Shown here piece by piece: positions 13,020 through 18,804 of a stretch of 18,804 nucleotides of DNA. Made by a program: the position numbers and the translations under genes. The stretch covers positions 1 through 18,804 of the forward strand of contig JAITMW010000116.1 in the NCBI GenBank assembly GCA_031277155.1, in the 5' to 3' direction. Under the pieces are notes generated by a model. It made no database searches and was not told the DNA's origin. It saw nothing but the letters and a program-made list of their open reading frames with translations. The stretch's first letter is position 1. Each line of letters opens with the position of its first letter. Source of the stretch: Clostridiales bacterium. Its GTDB lineage: Bacteria > Bacillota > Clostridia > Lachnospirales > WRAX01.

Positions 13020-14002
13020 GTCTTGCCTCCTTTAATTGCTCCGTAAACGCGCGGTTTTGTCAGCTTGTCAATCAACGGCACCAAAAGATTCATCAGCAAT
13101 ATCGCATAGGTTACACCTTCGGGAAAGCCGCCCCACAGGCGGATTATGGCCGTAATGACGCCGCAGCCTATGCCAAAGACCACCTGGCCCAGGGCCGTCA
13201 TGGGTGATGTGGAATAGTCCGTGGCCATGAAAAAGGCGGACAGCATAAGGGCGCCCAAAAAGATTTCGTAATGGGGCTGGCCTGTCATAAAGCCGTGGCG
13301 GCCAAAGATAAGGAGCATTATGGCTGTGCTGCCGATGAAAAAGACGGGTATGCGCCAGTTTATGACCTTGCGTATTAAAAGATATGCGCCGCCCGCTATG
13401 ATTAGGATGGTGGCAACTTCGCCTATTGCGCCGCGGGTCTGGCCAAAGCCCCAAAGGATATTCCACATGTCGGCAAAGCCGGGGGTGTATAGAGGAGCCT
13501 CGGCAAATTGCACCAAAGGTGTTGGGGCTGCAATTGCGTCGTAAGCCAGGCCAAAGTCATACATTGTCACCAGCGCGGGGTATGCCGCCAATAAAAAGGC
13601 GCGGGCCGCCAGCGCGGGGTTTACGAAGTTTTGGCCTATGCCGCCAAAAAGCTGCTTTACAATGACGATGGCAAAGAAAGCGGCCACCACCATGGTCCAT
13701 AGCGGGACGGTGGCGGGGATGCCAAAGGCAATTAAGATGCCGGTGATGACGGCGGAAAAGTCGTTTATGGTTACGGGCTTTTTCATGATTTTTTGGTATG
13801 CCCATTCGAAAAACACGCAGGATATCACTGATACTGCGATGACGGCCGTGCCCCGGGCGCCAAAATTGATGATGGCCACCAAAAGGGCAGGCAAAAGGGC
13901 AATTATAACATCCAGCATCAGGCGCTGGGTTGTTATATTCGAGCGCATGTGAGGCTTGGATGTTATCAGATAGTTGCTTGCGGGATTTTTGTTTTGCGGC
14001 AT
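13016..14002 (-). CDS. rnfD: Rnf complex subunit D
   Basis: The 328-residue integral membrane protein has about nine helices and normally carries a covalent FMN. Family landmarks include LFGGIGQNFVNPALAARAFL (118-137) and MATDYSTSPMTALGQ (259-273). In the flavin-attachment segment, which usually reads D-x-x-S/T-G/S-A-T-P-L, this protein has DAIAAPTPL (155-163). Asp155 and the acceptor-type Thr161 remain, but the residues between differ. The open frame extends upstream to 14032, but AAAGGAGA lies just before ATG 14002, so the shorter start is used; the extra ten codons run into a repeat. About 209 bp of repeats separate it from rnfC. Confidence 0.94.
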   Translation of the reverse strand: MPQNKNPASNYLITSKPHMRSNITTQRLMLDVIIALLPALLVAIINFGARGTAVIAVSVISCVFFEWAYQKIMKKPVTINDFSAVITGILIAFGIPATVPLWTMVVAAFFAIVIVKQLFGGIGQNFVNPALAARAFLLAAYPALVTMYDFGLAYDAIAAPTPLVQFAEAPLYTPGFADMWNILWGFGQTRGAIGEVATILIIAGGAYLLIRKVINWRIPVFFIGSTAIMLLIFGRHGFMTGQPHYEIFLGALMLSAFFMATDYSTSPMTALGQVVFGIGCGVITAIIRLWGGFPEGVTYAILLMNLLVPLIDKLTKPRVYGAIKGGKT

Positions 14003-14020
14003 ATGGATTCTCCTTTGGAT

Positions 14021-14048
14021 GCGGGCGAGCATAGCTCGCCCCTACAAG
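14021..14048. repeat. REP-like palindrome (family B, copy 1)
   Basis: GCGGGCGAGCATAGCTCGCC followed by CCTACAAG. It ends (in minus-strand sense) about 5 bp before the ribosome binding site of rnfD. An identical copy lies 90 bp away at 14111. Confidence 0.85.
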
Positions 14049-14110
14049 GTTTGAGAGATTGCGTGATGTTATCAGCTGCCGGGCTTGGCCGGGGCAACAA
14101 GGCTTGGGGA

Positions 14111-14138
14111 GCGGGCGAGCATAGCTCGCCCCTACAAG
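14111..14138. repeat. REP-like palindrome (family B, copy 2)
   Basis: It is identical over 28 bp to the unit at 14021-14048 and in the same orientation. The palindrome GGGCGAGC/GCTCGCCC can form an 8-bp hairpin in the rnfC-rnfD intergenic RNA. Confidence 0.85.
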
Positions 14139-14149
14139 TGATATCAGCA

Positions 14150-14206
14150 GGCGGGTTTGCCCGGAACCGACTTGTAGTCGGAATCTTCAGCCGGGTTTAC
14201 CCGGCA
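14150..14206. repeat. Interspersed palindromic repeat (family A, copy 2)
   Basis: It shares with 7423-7505 the sequence TTCAGCCGGGTTTACCCGGC and a small central hairpin, here CCGACT-TGT-AGTCGG. The left end (GCGGGTTTGCCCGG) is diverged or rearranged relative to copy 1. It ends 6 bp before the rnfC stop codon (in plus-strand coordinates). Confidence 0.75.
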
Positions 14207-14211
14207 GTGCC

Positions 14212-15528
14212 TCACATTCTTCTGATTTTCGTTTTGCCCATCAAAATAGACTGCATAAGATGCCGCTTTGACGGGCAGATGTAAGAGCAGGAGCCACACT
14301 CTACACAGGCCATGCCATGCAGCTTTTTAAAGCCCTCAAGATTGTCCTCAAGCGCCAGGGTGTTTATCTCGTAGGGCAAGAGGCCCATTGGGCAGAATTC
14401 TACGCATTTGGCGCAGCGTATGCAGGGCTGCTCCGGCTGGATATTGGCTATTTTTTCGGAGAATGCCAATATCATAGAATCGGTCTTGATGATGGGTATG
14501 TCCAGGTTGTACAATGCCCAGCCCATCATGGCGCCGCCTGACATTATTTTATATGGACGCAGTTTAAAGCCGCCGGCGCGTTCCACCAGGTCTTTATAGG
14601 ACATGCCCAGGACGGCTTCATAATTGCCGGGATTGGCAAAGGCATCCCCCGACAATGTCATTATACGGCGGGTTATGGGGCGGCCGCGGCGTATGATGGC
14701 ATCTATGGCGGCCACCGTGGAGACATTAAGCACAATCACACCTATGTCTGACGGCAGGCCCCCCATGGGCACTTGCTGTTTTATGCAGGTTTCTATCAAT
14801 TGCTTTTCAGAGCCTTGAGGATATGTAGGCGGCAGGCCGATAACCTCGATGCGGTCGTTTGACGCAAACAGCTTTTTGTACAGCATCACAGATTCCATTT
14901 TATTGGTCTCTATGGCCATGATGCCGCGGGCAAACGGGAAAAGGCGCAGCAATAATTCCATTGATTCGCGGATATTGCCCGGCTTTTCAAGCATCACCCG
15001 GTGGTCGTGGGTGTGGTATGGCTCACATTCCGCGCCGTTTACCAAAATATATTCAATTTTGTCGGGGTCATGGGGGCTTAGCTTGATATGTGTGGGAAAG
15101 CCCGCCCCGCCCAAGCCAACCAGCCCCGCTTCTTTGATGATATGCAGAAAATGTTCGCGCGTAAGATGATATGTGTCTTCTATGCCCCTGACGGATGGAT
15201 GCTCTTCCATTTTCCCGTCGGATTCTATGATGATGGATTCTATAAACTGCCCATGGGGCGCCAGCATGGGCTTTATATCCATCACAGTGCCCGACACGCC
15301 GGAATGTATATTTGCGGAAATGCGCCCCATGGCTTCGGCAATTTTTTCGCCCAAAAGCACCCTGTCACCTTTTTTGACAAGGGGATTTGCCGGTGCGCCC
15401 ACATGCTGCTGCAGAGGATATGTAAGGAGGTCTCCTTCCATTGGCGATATGGGCTGTATGCGCATATCCTCGGTGTCGCCTTTGTGCTTTTCTATGTGCA
15501 GGCGGTTCTTGAAGGTAAATGGTTTCAT
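14212..15528 (-). CDS. rnfC: Rnf complex subunit C (NADH-binding)
   Basis: The 438-residue peripheral subunit hands electrons to NAD+. Visible parts are the family N-terminus (FTFKNRLHIEKHKGDTED, 4-21), a lipoyl-like beta segment, the glycine-rich FMN/NADH site GLVGLGGAGFPTHIKL, NGAECEPYHTHDHRVMLE, and a SLBB-like region. Two [4Fe-4S] clusters follow: C369/372/375/379 and C408/411/414/418. The length is usual for clostridial RnfC. ATG 15528 follows GGAGG and a good promoter at 15560-15589. It is the first gene of the operon. Before rnfD come 209 bp of palindromic repeats, an unusual gap in an otherwise tightly packed operon. Confidence 0.97.
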   Translation of the reverse strand: MKPFTFKNRLHIEKHKGDTEDMRIQPISPMEGDLLTYPLQQHVGAPANPLVKKGDRVLLGEKIAEAMGRISANIHSGVSGTVMDIKPMLAPHGQFIESIIIESDGKMEEHPSVRGIEDTYHLTREHFLHIIKEAGLVGLGGAGFPTHIKLSPHDPDKIEYILVNGAECEPYHTHDHRVMLEKPGNIRESMELLLRLFPFARGIMAIETNKMESVMLYKKLFASNDRIEVIGLPPTYPQGSEKQLIETCIKQQVPMGGLPSDIGVIVLNVSTVAAIDAIIRRGRPITRRIMTLSGDAFANPGNYEAVLGMSYKDLVERAGGFKLRPYKIMSGGAMMGWALYNLDIPIIKTDSMILAFSEKIANIQPEQPCIRCAKCVEFCPMGLLPYEINTLALEDNLEGFKKLHGMACVECGSCSYICPSKRHLMQSILMGKTKIRRM

Positions 15529-15559
15529 TTTTTGCCTCCGACCTAATGTGATTAAAGTT

Positions 15560-15589
15560 ATTTTAGCACAAAAACCTATGTTTCTACAA
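15560..15589 (-). promoter_or_regulatory. Promoter of the rnf operon
   Basis: On the minus strand: -35 TTGTAG (15584-15589), 18-bp spacer, -10 TAAAAT (15560-15565) with an extended -10 TG (TGC-TAAAAT). It lies about 30 bp upstream of rnfC, allowing a short leader without a riboswitch. A run of nine A residues (minus strand) lies upstream of the -35 and could act as an UP element. Confidence 0.6.
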
Positions 15590-15639
15590 GCATTGATTTT
15601 TTTTTAACGATTGCTTATGGTAAAGCGATATCCTTTATC

Positions 15640-15668
15640 TTGACACCGGCGCCCCGTTAAGATATCAT
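15640..15668 (+). promoter_or_regulatory. Promoter of pyrC
   Basis: -35 TTGACA (15640-15645), 17-bp spacer, -10 TATCAT (15663-15668). The expected transcription start (about 15675) lies just before the GGAGGG ribosome binding site, so the leader would be about 15 nt. That leaves no room for a PyrR-type attenuator. Confidence 0.65.
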
Positions 15669-15689
15669 ATAATTATTGGAGGGATGGAC

Positions 15690-16988
15690 ATGGACATGGC
15701 AAATATCCTGATAAAAAACGGGCGGGTGATAGACCCCGCAAGGGGCGTTGACAAGGTGACGGATGTGCTTGTTGCAGACGGCAAAATTGCCGCCCCGGGC
15801 ATTGCAGCCGGTGTTTCGGACTGGGAAATTATTGACGCAAGGGGATGCTGGGTGGTGCCGGGGCTGATTGATTTGCATGTGCATTTTCGAGAGCCGGGAC
15901 AAACCCACAAAGAGGATTTGGCCAGCGGTGCCGCCGCCGCCGCTTTGGGCGGCTTTACAACTGTCTGTACCATGCCCAATACCGCGCCCGTGGGCGATTG
16001 TGCAGATTGGGTGCGGCATCAAGTTCAGAGGGGCAAGGAAATTGGCCTATGCGATATTTTGCCCATTGGGGCAATCACAATAGGCCAAAAGGGCGAGGCC
16101 CTTGCGCCCATTGCGGAAATGGCCGCGGCGGGGGCCGTGGGCATCAGCGAAGACGGCATCAGCGTGAAAAACGCCCGCCTGTTAAAAGAGGCCATGAAAA
16201 TTGCGGCCGCCGCGGGCATTGTGGTGTTTTCCCATTGCGAGGACGCCGATTTGGCGGCGGGCGGCGTGATGAATGAGGGCCGTGTGTCCGAAAGGCTGGG
16301 CCTGCCGGGCATACCCCGGGCCGCAGAGGATGTAATCATCGCCCGGGACATTGTGCTGGCGCAAGAAACCGGCGCGAAATTGCATATTTGCCATGTGGCC
16401 ACGGCGGGGGGCATGGAAATTATTGCCGATGCCAAAAAGCGGACAAGCCTGATTACATCAGAGGTTTGCCCCCATCATTTTATATTGTGTGATGAGGATG
16501 TGGACGGCACCGACACCAACTTTAAAATGAACCCGCCCCTGCGCACCAAAGCCGATGCGGCGGCCATGCTTGAGGGCCTGATTGACGGCGCAATTGACAT
16601 CATCGCCACAGACCACGCGCCCCATCACGCCCAAGAAAAGGCCCGGGGCTTTTTGGATGCGCCCAACGGCATTGTGGGGCTGGAAATTGCGCTGGGGCTG
16701 GCCATCACCCATCTTGTGGAGACGGGCAGGCTGACGCCAAGCCAGCTGATTTACAAAATGTCCGCCCTTCCCGCAAAAATCATAGGCATAGACAAGGGCA
16801 GCCTGGCCGTGGGCGCCGCTGCGGACATCACCATAATTGACCCCGCCGCAAGGCATATTATAAATCCTGATAATTTCGCGTCCAAGGGCAAAAACACGCC
16901 CTTTGGCGGCCGCCAGGTGACGGGCAGGGTGCGCCATACAATTTTTGGCGGTAAAATTGTGGTGAGGGCGGGAAGATTGGTGCAATAG
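15690..16988 (+). CDS. pyrC: Dihydroorotase (class I)
   Basis: The zinc enzyme closes N-carbamoyl-aspartate to dihydroorotate, the third step of UMP synthesis, in the cytoplasm. Numbered from the longer frame (ATG 15684), the metal and catalytic residues are H65 and H67 (DLHVHFREPG), D157 (SEDG), H184 (SHCED), H237 (HICHVAT) and D310 (ATDHAPH). NFKMNPPLR (279-287) is the substrate loop. Length (about 432) and use of Asp157 in place of a carboxylated lysine fit the class I enzyme. Three ATGs lie in frame at 15684, 15690 and 15696. GGAGGG ends at 15683, so 15690 (6-nt spacing) is the most likely start. It is not in an operon with other pyr genes; pyrF lies 775 bp away behind an opposing gene. 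Confidence 0.95.
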   Translation: MDMANILIKNGRVIDPARGVDKVTDVLVADGKIAAPGIAAGVSDWEIIDARGCWVVPGLIDLHVHFREPGQTHKEDLASGAAAAALGGFTTVCTMPNTAPVGDCADWVRHQVQRGKEIGLCDILPIGAITIGQKGEALAPIAEMAAAGAVGISEDGISVKNARLLKEAMKIAAAAGIVVFSHCEDADLAAGGVMNEGRVSERLGLPGIPRAAEDVIIARDIVLAQETGAKLHICHVATAGGMEIIADAKKRTSLITSEVCPHHFILCDEDVDGTDTNFKMNPPLRTKADAAAMLEGLIDGAIDIIATDHAPHHAQEKARGFLDAPNGIVGLEIALGLAITHLVETGRLTPSQLIYKMSALPAKIIGIDKGSLAVGAAADITIIDPAARHIINPDNFASKGKNTPFGGRQVTGRVRHTIFGGKIVVRAGRLVQ

Positions 16989-16992
16989 ACCC

Positions 16993-17026
16993 AAAAACAG
17001 GCCGCCCATAAGTGAGGCAGCCTGTT
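16993..17026 (-). terminator. Terminator hairpin between pyrC and the opposing gene
   Basis: AACAGGC/GCCTGTT with an inner GCC/GGC stem. Read on the minus strand, five uridines follow (16993-16997), giving an intrinsic terminator for the gene ending at 17038. On the plus strand it follows the pyrC stop by 8 bp and may also serve pyrC, though T residues come only later. Confidence 0.65.
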
Positions 17027-17037
17027 GTGAGGATGTT

Positions 17038-17550
17038 TTATTTTTGTTCGTCAGAGTTTTCGGTAAGTCCCCAGAATTCACAACTTATGCAATAACAAAA
17101 GTCATCAGGTAAAATATCGCTCAAGCCAATAAGGGTGATGTAGTCATTAGGAAGATATGACCTTGTGTAATGATTAAATGCTCCGAAAGCTCTAAGCGTC
17201 CAATGGATGGTTTCATCATGGATGCTGATAGATTCTTTGTTTGGAGTAATGATATAAGTGGTGTCAGGGTAAAATCTTATCTTATAGTTGCGGTCAAAGA
17301 AATACACAATCAAATCATACAAGGCACAATGCCAATCTTCCATTGGCTCCCAACCCGGCGGATATTCGACTGTGCGATATCCAACCCCGCGTATATAGAT
17401 AGTGTGAAAAACGGGTTCGGTGTCCATTGATTCTGAAAAGCCAACTTCAAGGTGGTCTTCTGATATCCCACTTGCCAGGCTCCAAGCGGCACCAAAGGCC
17501 AAAATAACACCCAGAATTATTGAAATAAGGAATGACCGTGAAAGCCCCAT
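17038..17550 (-). CDS. Unknown exported or membrane-anchored protein under a repeat-containing promoter
   Basis: The 170-residue protein is not recognised. An uncleaved signal anchor or signal peptide (about residues 6-27, SFLISIILGVILAFGAAW) is followed by an extracytoplasmic domain. This is rich in aromatic residues (YPPGWEPMEDWHCALYDL, DETIHWTLRAFGAFNHYTR) and has three cysteines (in WHCALYD and FCYCISCEF), two or three of which could form disulfides or bind metal. It is AT-richer than the flanking pyrimidine genes and opposes them, as expected of an inserted gene. ATG 17550 follows GGAGAGGGG (11-nt spacing, slightly long). Its promoter has perfect consensus boxes with a (CT)8 tract as spacer. 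A terminator follows the stop. Confidence 0.75.
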   Translation of the reverse strand: MGLSRSFLISIILGVILAFGAAWSLASGISEDHLEVGFSESMDTEPVFHTIYIRGVGYRTVEYPPGWEPMEDWHCALYDLIVYFFDRNYKIRFYPDTTYIITPNKESISIHDETIHWTLRAFGAFNHYTRSYLPNDYITLIGLSDILPDDFCYCISCEFWGLTENSDEQK

Positions 17551-17594
17551 AATTATGTCAACCCCTCTCCAAGAAAGTTTAACTAGCTATATAC

Positions 17595-17625
17595 ATTATA
17601 CCCTCTCTCTCTCTCTCTTTGTCAA
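17595..17625 (-). promoter_or_regulatory. Consensus promoter with a (CT)8 spacer, possible phase-variation switch
   Basis: On the minus strand: -35 TTGACA (17620-17625), 19-bp spacer, -10 TATAAT (17595-17600). The spacer contains eight uninterrupted CT units on the plus strand (GA on the minus; 17603-17618). The -10 lies 45 bp before the start codon. Loss of one repeat unit would give the optimal 17-bp spacing, and gain would give 21. Confidence 0.8.
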
Positions 17626-17701
17626 GTCTTTCGAAAAATTTTACAAAACATTTATCATATCAAGGAGTTGTTTGTACATTTACAATTGGTTCGGGAGGAC
17701 A

Positions 17702-17730
17702 TTGACGCGTATTGGCATTTGTGATACAAT
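17702..17730 (+). promoter_or_regulatory. Promoter of pyrF
   Basis: -35 TTGACG (17702-17707), 17-bp spacer, -10 TACAAT (17725-17730) with an extended -10 TG (TGA-TACAAT). It lies 33 bp upstream of the pyrF start, so pyrF has its own promoter and a leader of about 27 nt. Confidence 0.7.
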
Positions 17731-17763
17731 TGACAGAGAAAATTCGGCATAAAGGATGGTTTT

Positions 17764-18681
17764 ATGATAATCGACAAGCTGATTGACAGAATTGCAGAGC
17801 TTAAAAACCCCACTGTTGTAGGGCTGGACCCGCGTTTGGAATATATCCCCGAGGATATCGCGGCGGAGGCGCGCAAGCTGCACGGCCCTACGGATGCGGC
17901 TGTGAAATATGCGCTGTTGACCTATAACAAGGGCATCATCGACGCCCTTTGTGATATTGTGCCCGTCGCAAAGCCCCAAATTGCCTTTTACGAACAGTTT
18001 GGCGCGCGGGGTGTGGAAGCCTATCTGGAGACGATTGCATATGCCAAGGACGCGGGCATGATTGTGATTGGCGATGTAAAGCGCAGCGACATTGCATCCA
18101 CGGCCCAGGCATATTCTGACGGGCATATAGGCCGCACGGATGTTTTTGGCGTGAAGACGGCCTTTTCCCGAGCGGATTTTATCACCGTCAATCCATATCT
18201 GGGCGGGGATTCTATAGAGCCGTTTTTAAAGAATTGCGCGGAATATGACAAGGGGCTGTTTGTCCTTGTGAAGACCTCAAACAAGGGAAGCGGAGATTTT
18301 CAGGATTTGATTGTTGACGGCACGCCCCTTTATGAAATTTGCGGCCAATATGTGGAAAAATGGGGCGCCGGGCTTGTGGGCCGTCATGGATATTCGTCAA
18401 TCGGGGCCGTGGTGGGTGCCACGCATCCCGCCGTGGTGGCCAAATTGCGCAAAATGCTGCCCCGCACCTTCTTTTTGGTGCCGGGATATGGTGCCCAGGG
18501 CGGCGCCGCGGCCGACATTGCGGCGGCCTTTGACAAAAATGGGGTGGGGGCAGTTGTAAACAGCTCCCGCGGCATTATCGCGGCGTATAAAACCCAGGGA
18601 TACCGGGGCATGGGATATGCGGACGCCGCCAGAGCCGCGGCATTGGACATGAGAGAGGATTTGCGCAATCGTGACATATAG
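17764..18681 (+). CDS. pyrF: Orotidine 5'-phosphate decarboxylase (type 2)
   Basis: The 305-residue cytoplasmic enzyme removes CO2 from OMP to give UMP, the last step of the pathway. The catalytic Asp-Lys-Asp set is D104, K106 and D109 in IGDVKRSDIAST, with VGLDPR (19-24) for phosphate or ribose contacts and FLVPGYGAQGG for the phosphate loop. Its length, well above the ~230 residues of type 1, and the DVKRSDI form mark the type 2 subfamily. ATG 17764 follows AAAGGA at about 17751-17756. A REP-like palindrome begins immediately after the TAG stop and may act as a 3' end structure. Confidence 0.95.
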   Translation: MIIDKLIDRIAELKNPTVVGLDPRLEYIPEDIAAEARKLHGPTDAAVKYALLTYNKGIIDALCDIVPVAKPQIAFYEQFGARGVEAYLETIAYAKDAGMIVIGDVKRSDIASTAQAYSDGHIGRTDVFGVKTAFSRADFITVNPYLGGDSIEPFLKNCAEYDKGLFVLVKTSNKGSGDFQDLIVDGTPLYEICGQYVEKWGAGLVGRHGYSSIGAVVGATHPAVVAKLRKMLPRTFFLVPGYGAQGGAAADIAAAFDKNGVGAVVNSSRGIIAAYKTQGYRGMGYADAARAAALDMREDLRNRDI

Positions 18682-18704
18682 GGGCGGCATGACGCCGCCC
18701 CTAC
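18682..18704. repeat. REP-like palindrome after pyrF
   Basis: GGGCGGCATGACGCCGCCCC followed by TAC, the same unit as at 9810 and 9842. It begins directly after the pyrF stop codon. No T-tract follows. Confidence 0.85.
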
Positions 18705-18709
18705 GGGTT

Positions 18710-18804
18710 GTCATTCTGCGCCCTTCTTCTGTCATTCTGAGCTTAGCGGGAGCAGGAGCAAAGCGACATACTCCCGTTTTGCGAAGAATCTATGAGACCC
18801 TTCG
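18710..18804. repeat. GTCATTCTGAGC...GCGAAGAATCT dispersed repeat, cut by the window end
   Basis: GTCATTCTG occurs at 18710 and 18731, the second continuing as AGCTTAGCGGGAG, with GCGAAGAATCTATGAGACC at 18781-18799. Repeats of the GTCATTCTGAGCG...CGAAGAATCT type are scattered in many bacterial genomes. Here the unit is interrupted by about 35 bp that include CGGGAG and CTCCCG. No gene is visible in this last stretch. Confidence 0.65.

Noticed and set aside
14021..14206. CRISPR-like spacing of repeats between rnfC and rnfD
   Set aside because: Only two identical units occur, they are palindromic REP-like hairpins, and no cas genes are present.
17640..17721. Open stretch reading ELFVHLQLVREDIDAYWHL upstream of pyrF
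   Set aside because: It looks protein-like, but no start codon with a ribosome binding site was found and it overlaps the pyrF promoter; a gene remnant is possible but unsupported.
17420..17752. 110-codon plus-strand frame across the (CT)8 promoter region
   Set aside because: It is antisense to the 170-residue gene at its start, passes through the repeat and both promoters, and has low-complexity composition.

Overview
The window looks like a piece of chromosome from an anaerobic member of the Clostridia (Bacillota). The signs are a complete six-gene Rnf complex (ferredoxin:NAD+ oxidoreductase), strong AGGAGG-type ribosome binding sites, an S-layer-homology (SLH) surface protein, a DUF4321 protein, an EndoA/MazF toxin next to alanine racemase, and a GerS-like lipoprotein next to the same racemase. 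The gerS-alr pairing is known from Clostridioides difficile and hints at a spore former. No rRNA, tRNA, CRISPR array or transposase gene was seen. The genus cannot be named from this sequence alone.

Layout. (1) 1-1700, minus strand: a visibly AT-richer cluster of small genes, with three tandem DUF4177-type paralogues, a 74-residue protein and an SRPBCC-like protein, plus a 104-bp MITE-like element and a ~100-bp imperfect inverted repeat. (2) 2020-3615, minus: a diacylglycerol-kinase-family lipid kinase and a site-2-protease-family membrane protein that has lost two of three expected metal ligands. (3) 3616-3966: a gap with the architecture of a type I toxin-antitoxin locus, with two convergent, overlapping transcription units and a tiny hydrophobic ORF. 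(4) 3967-7320, plus: a YkvI-family transporter-like protein, a GerS-like lipoprotein, alanine racemase and an MazF/EndoA RNase without an adjacent antitoxin. (5) 7586-9715, minus: an exported SLH protein. (6) 10047-15528, minus: rnfCDGEAB followed by a DUF4321 gene, with three palindromic repeats between rnfC and rnfD. (7) 15640-18681: pyrC and pyrF on the plus strand, separated by an opposing AT-rich gene for an unknown exported or membrane-anchored protein.

How it works together. The Rnf operon would couple ferredoxin oxidation to NAD+ reduction and ion pumping. PyrC and PyrF catalyse the third and last steps of de novo UMP synthesis. The racemase makes D-alanine for peptidoglycan, and its GerS-like neighbour may link it to spore biology. 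The most interesting regulatory signal is the promoter of the unknown gene between pyrC and pyrF. It has perfect -35 (TTGACA) and -10 (TATAAT) boxes separated by 19 bp that consist almost entirely of a (CT)8 dinucleotide repeat, the design of a phase-variable promoter. Intergenic regions are also dense in short palindromic repeats of several families.
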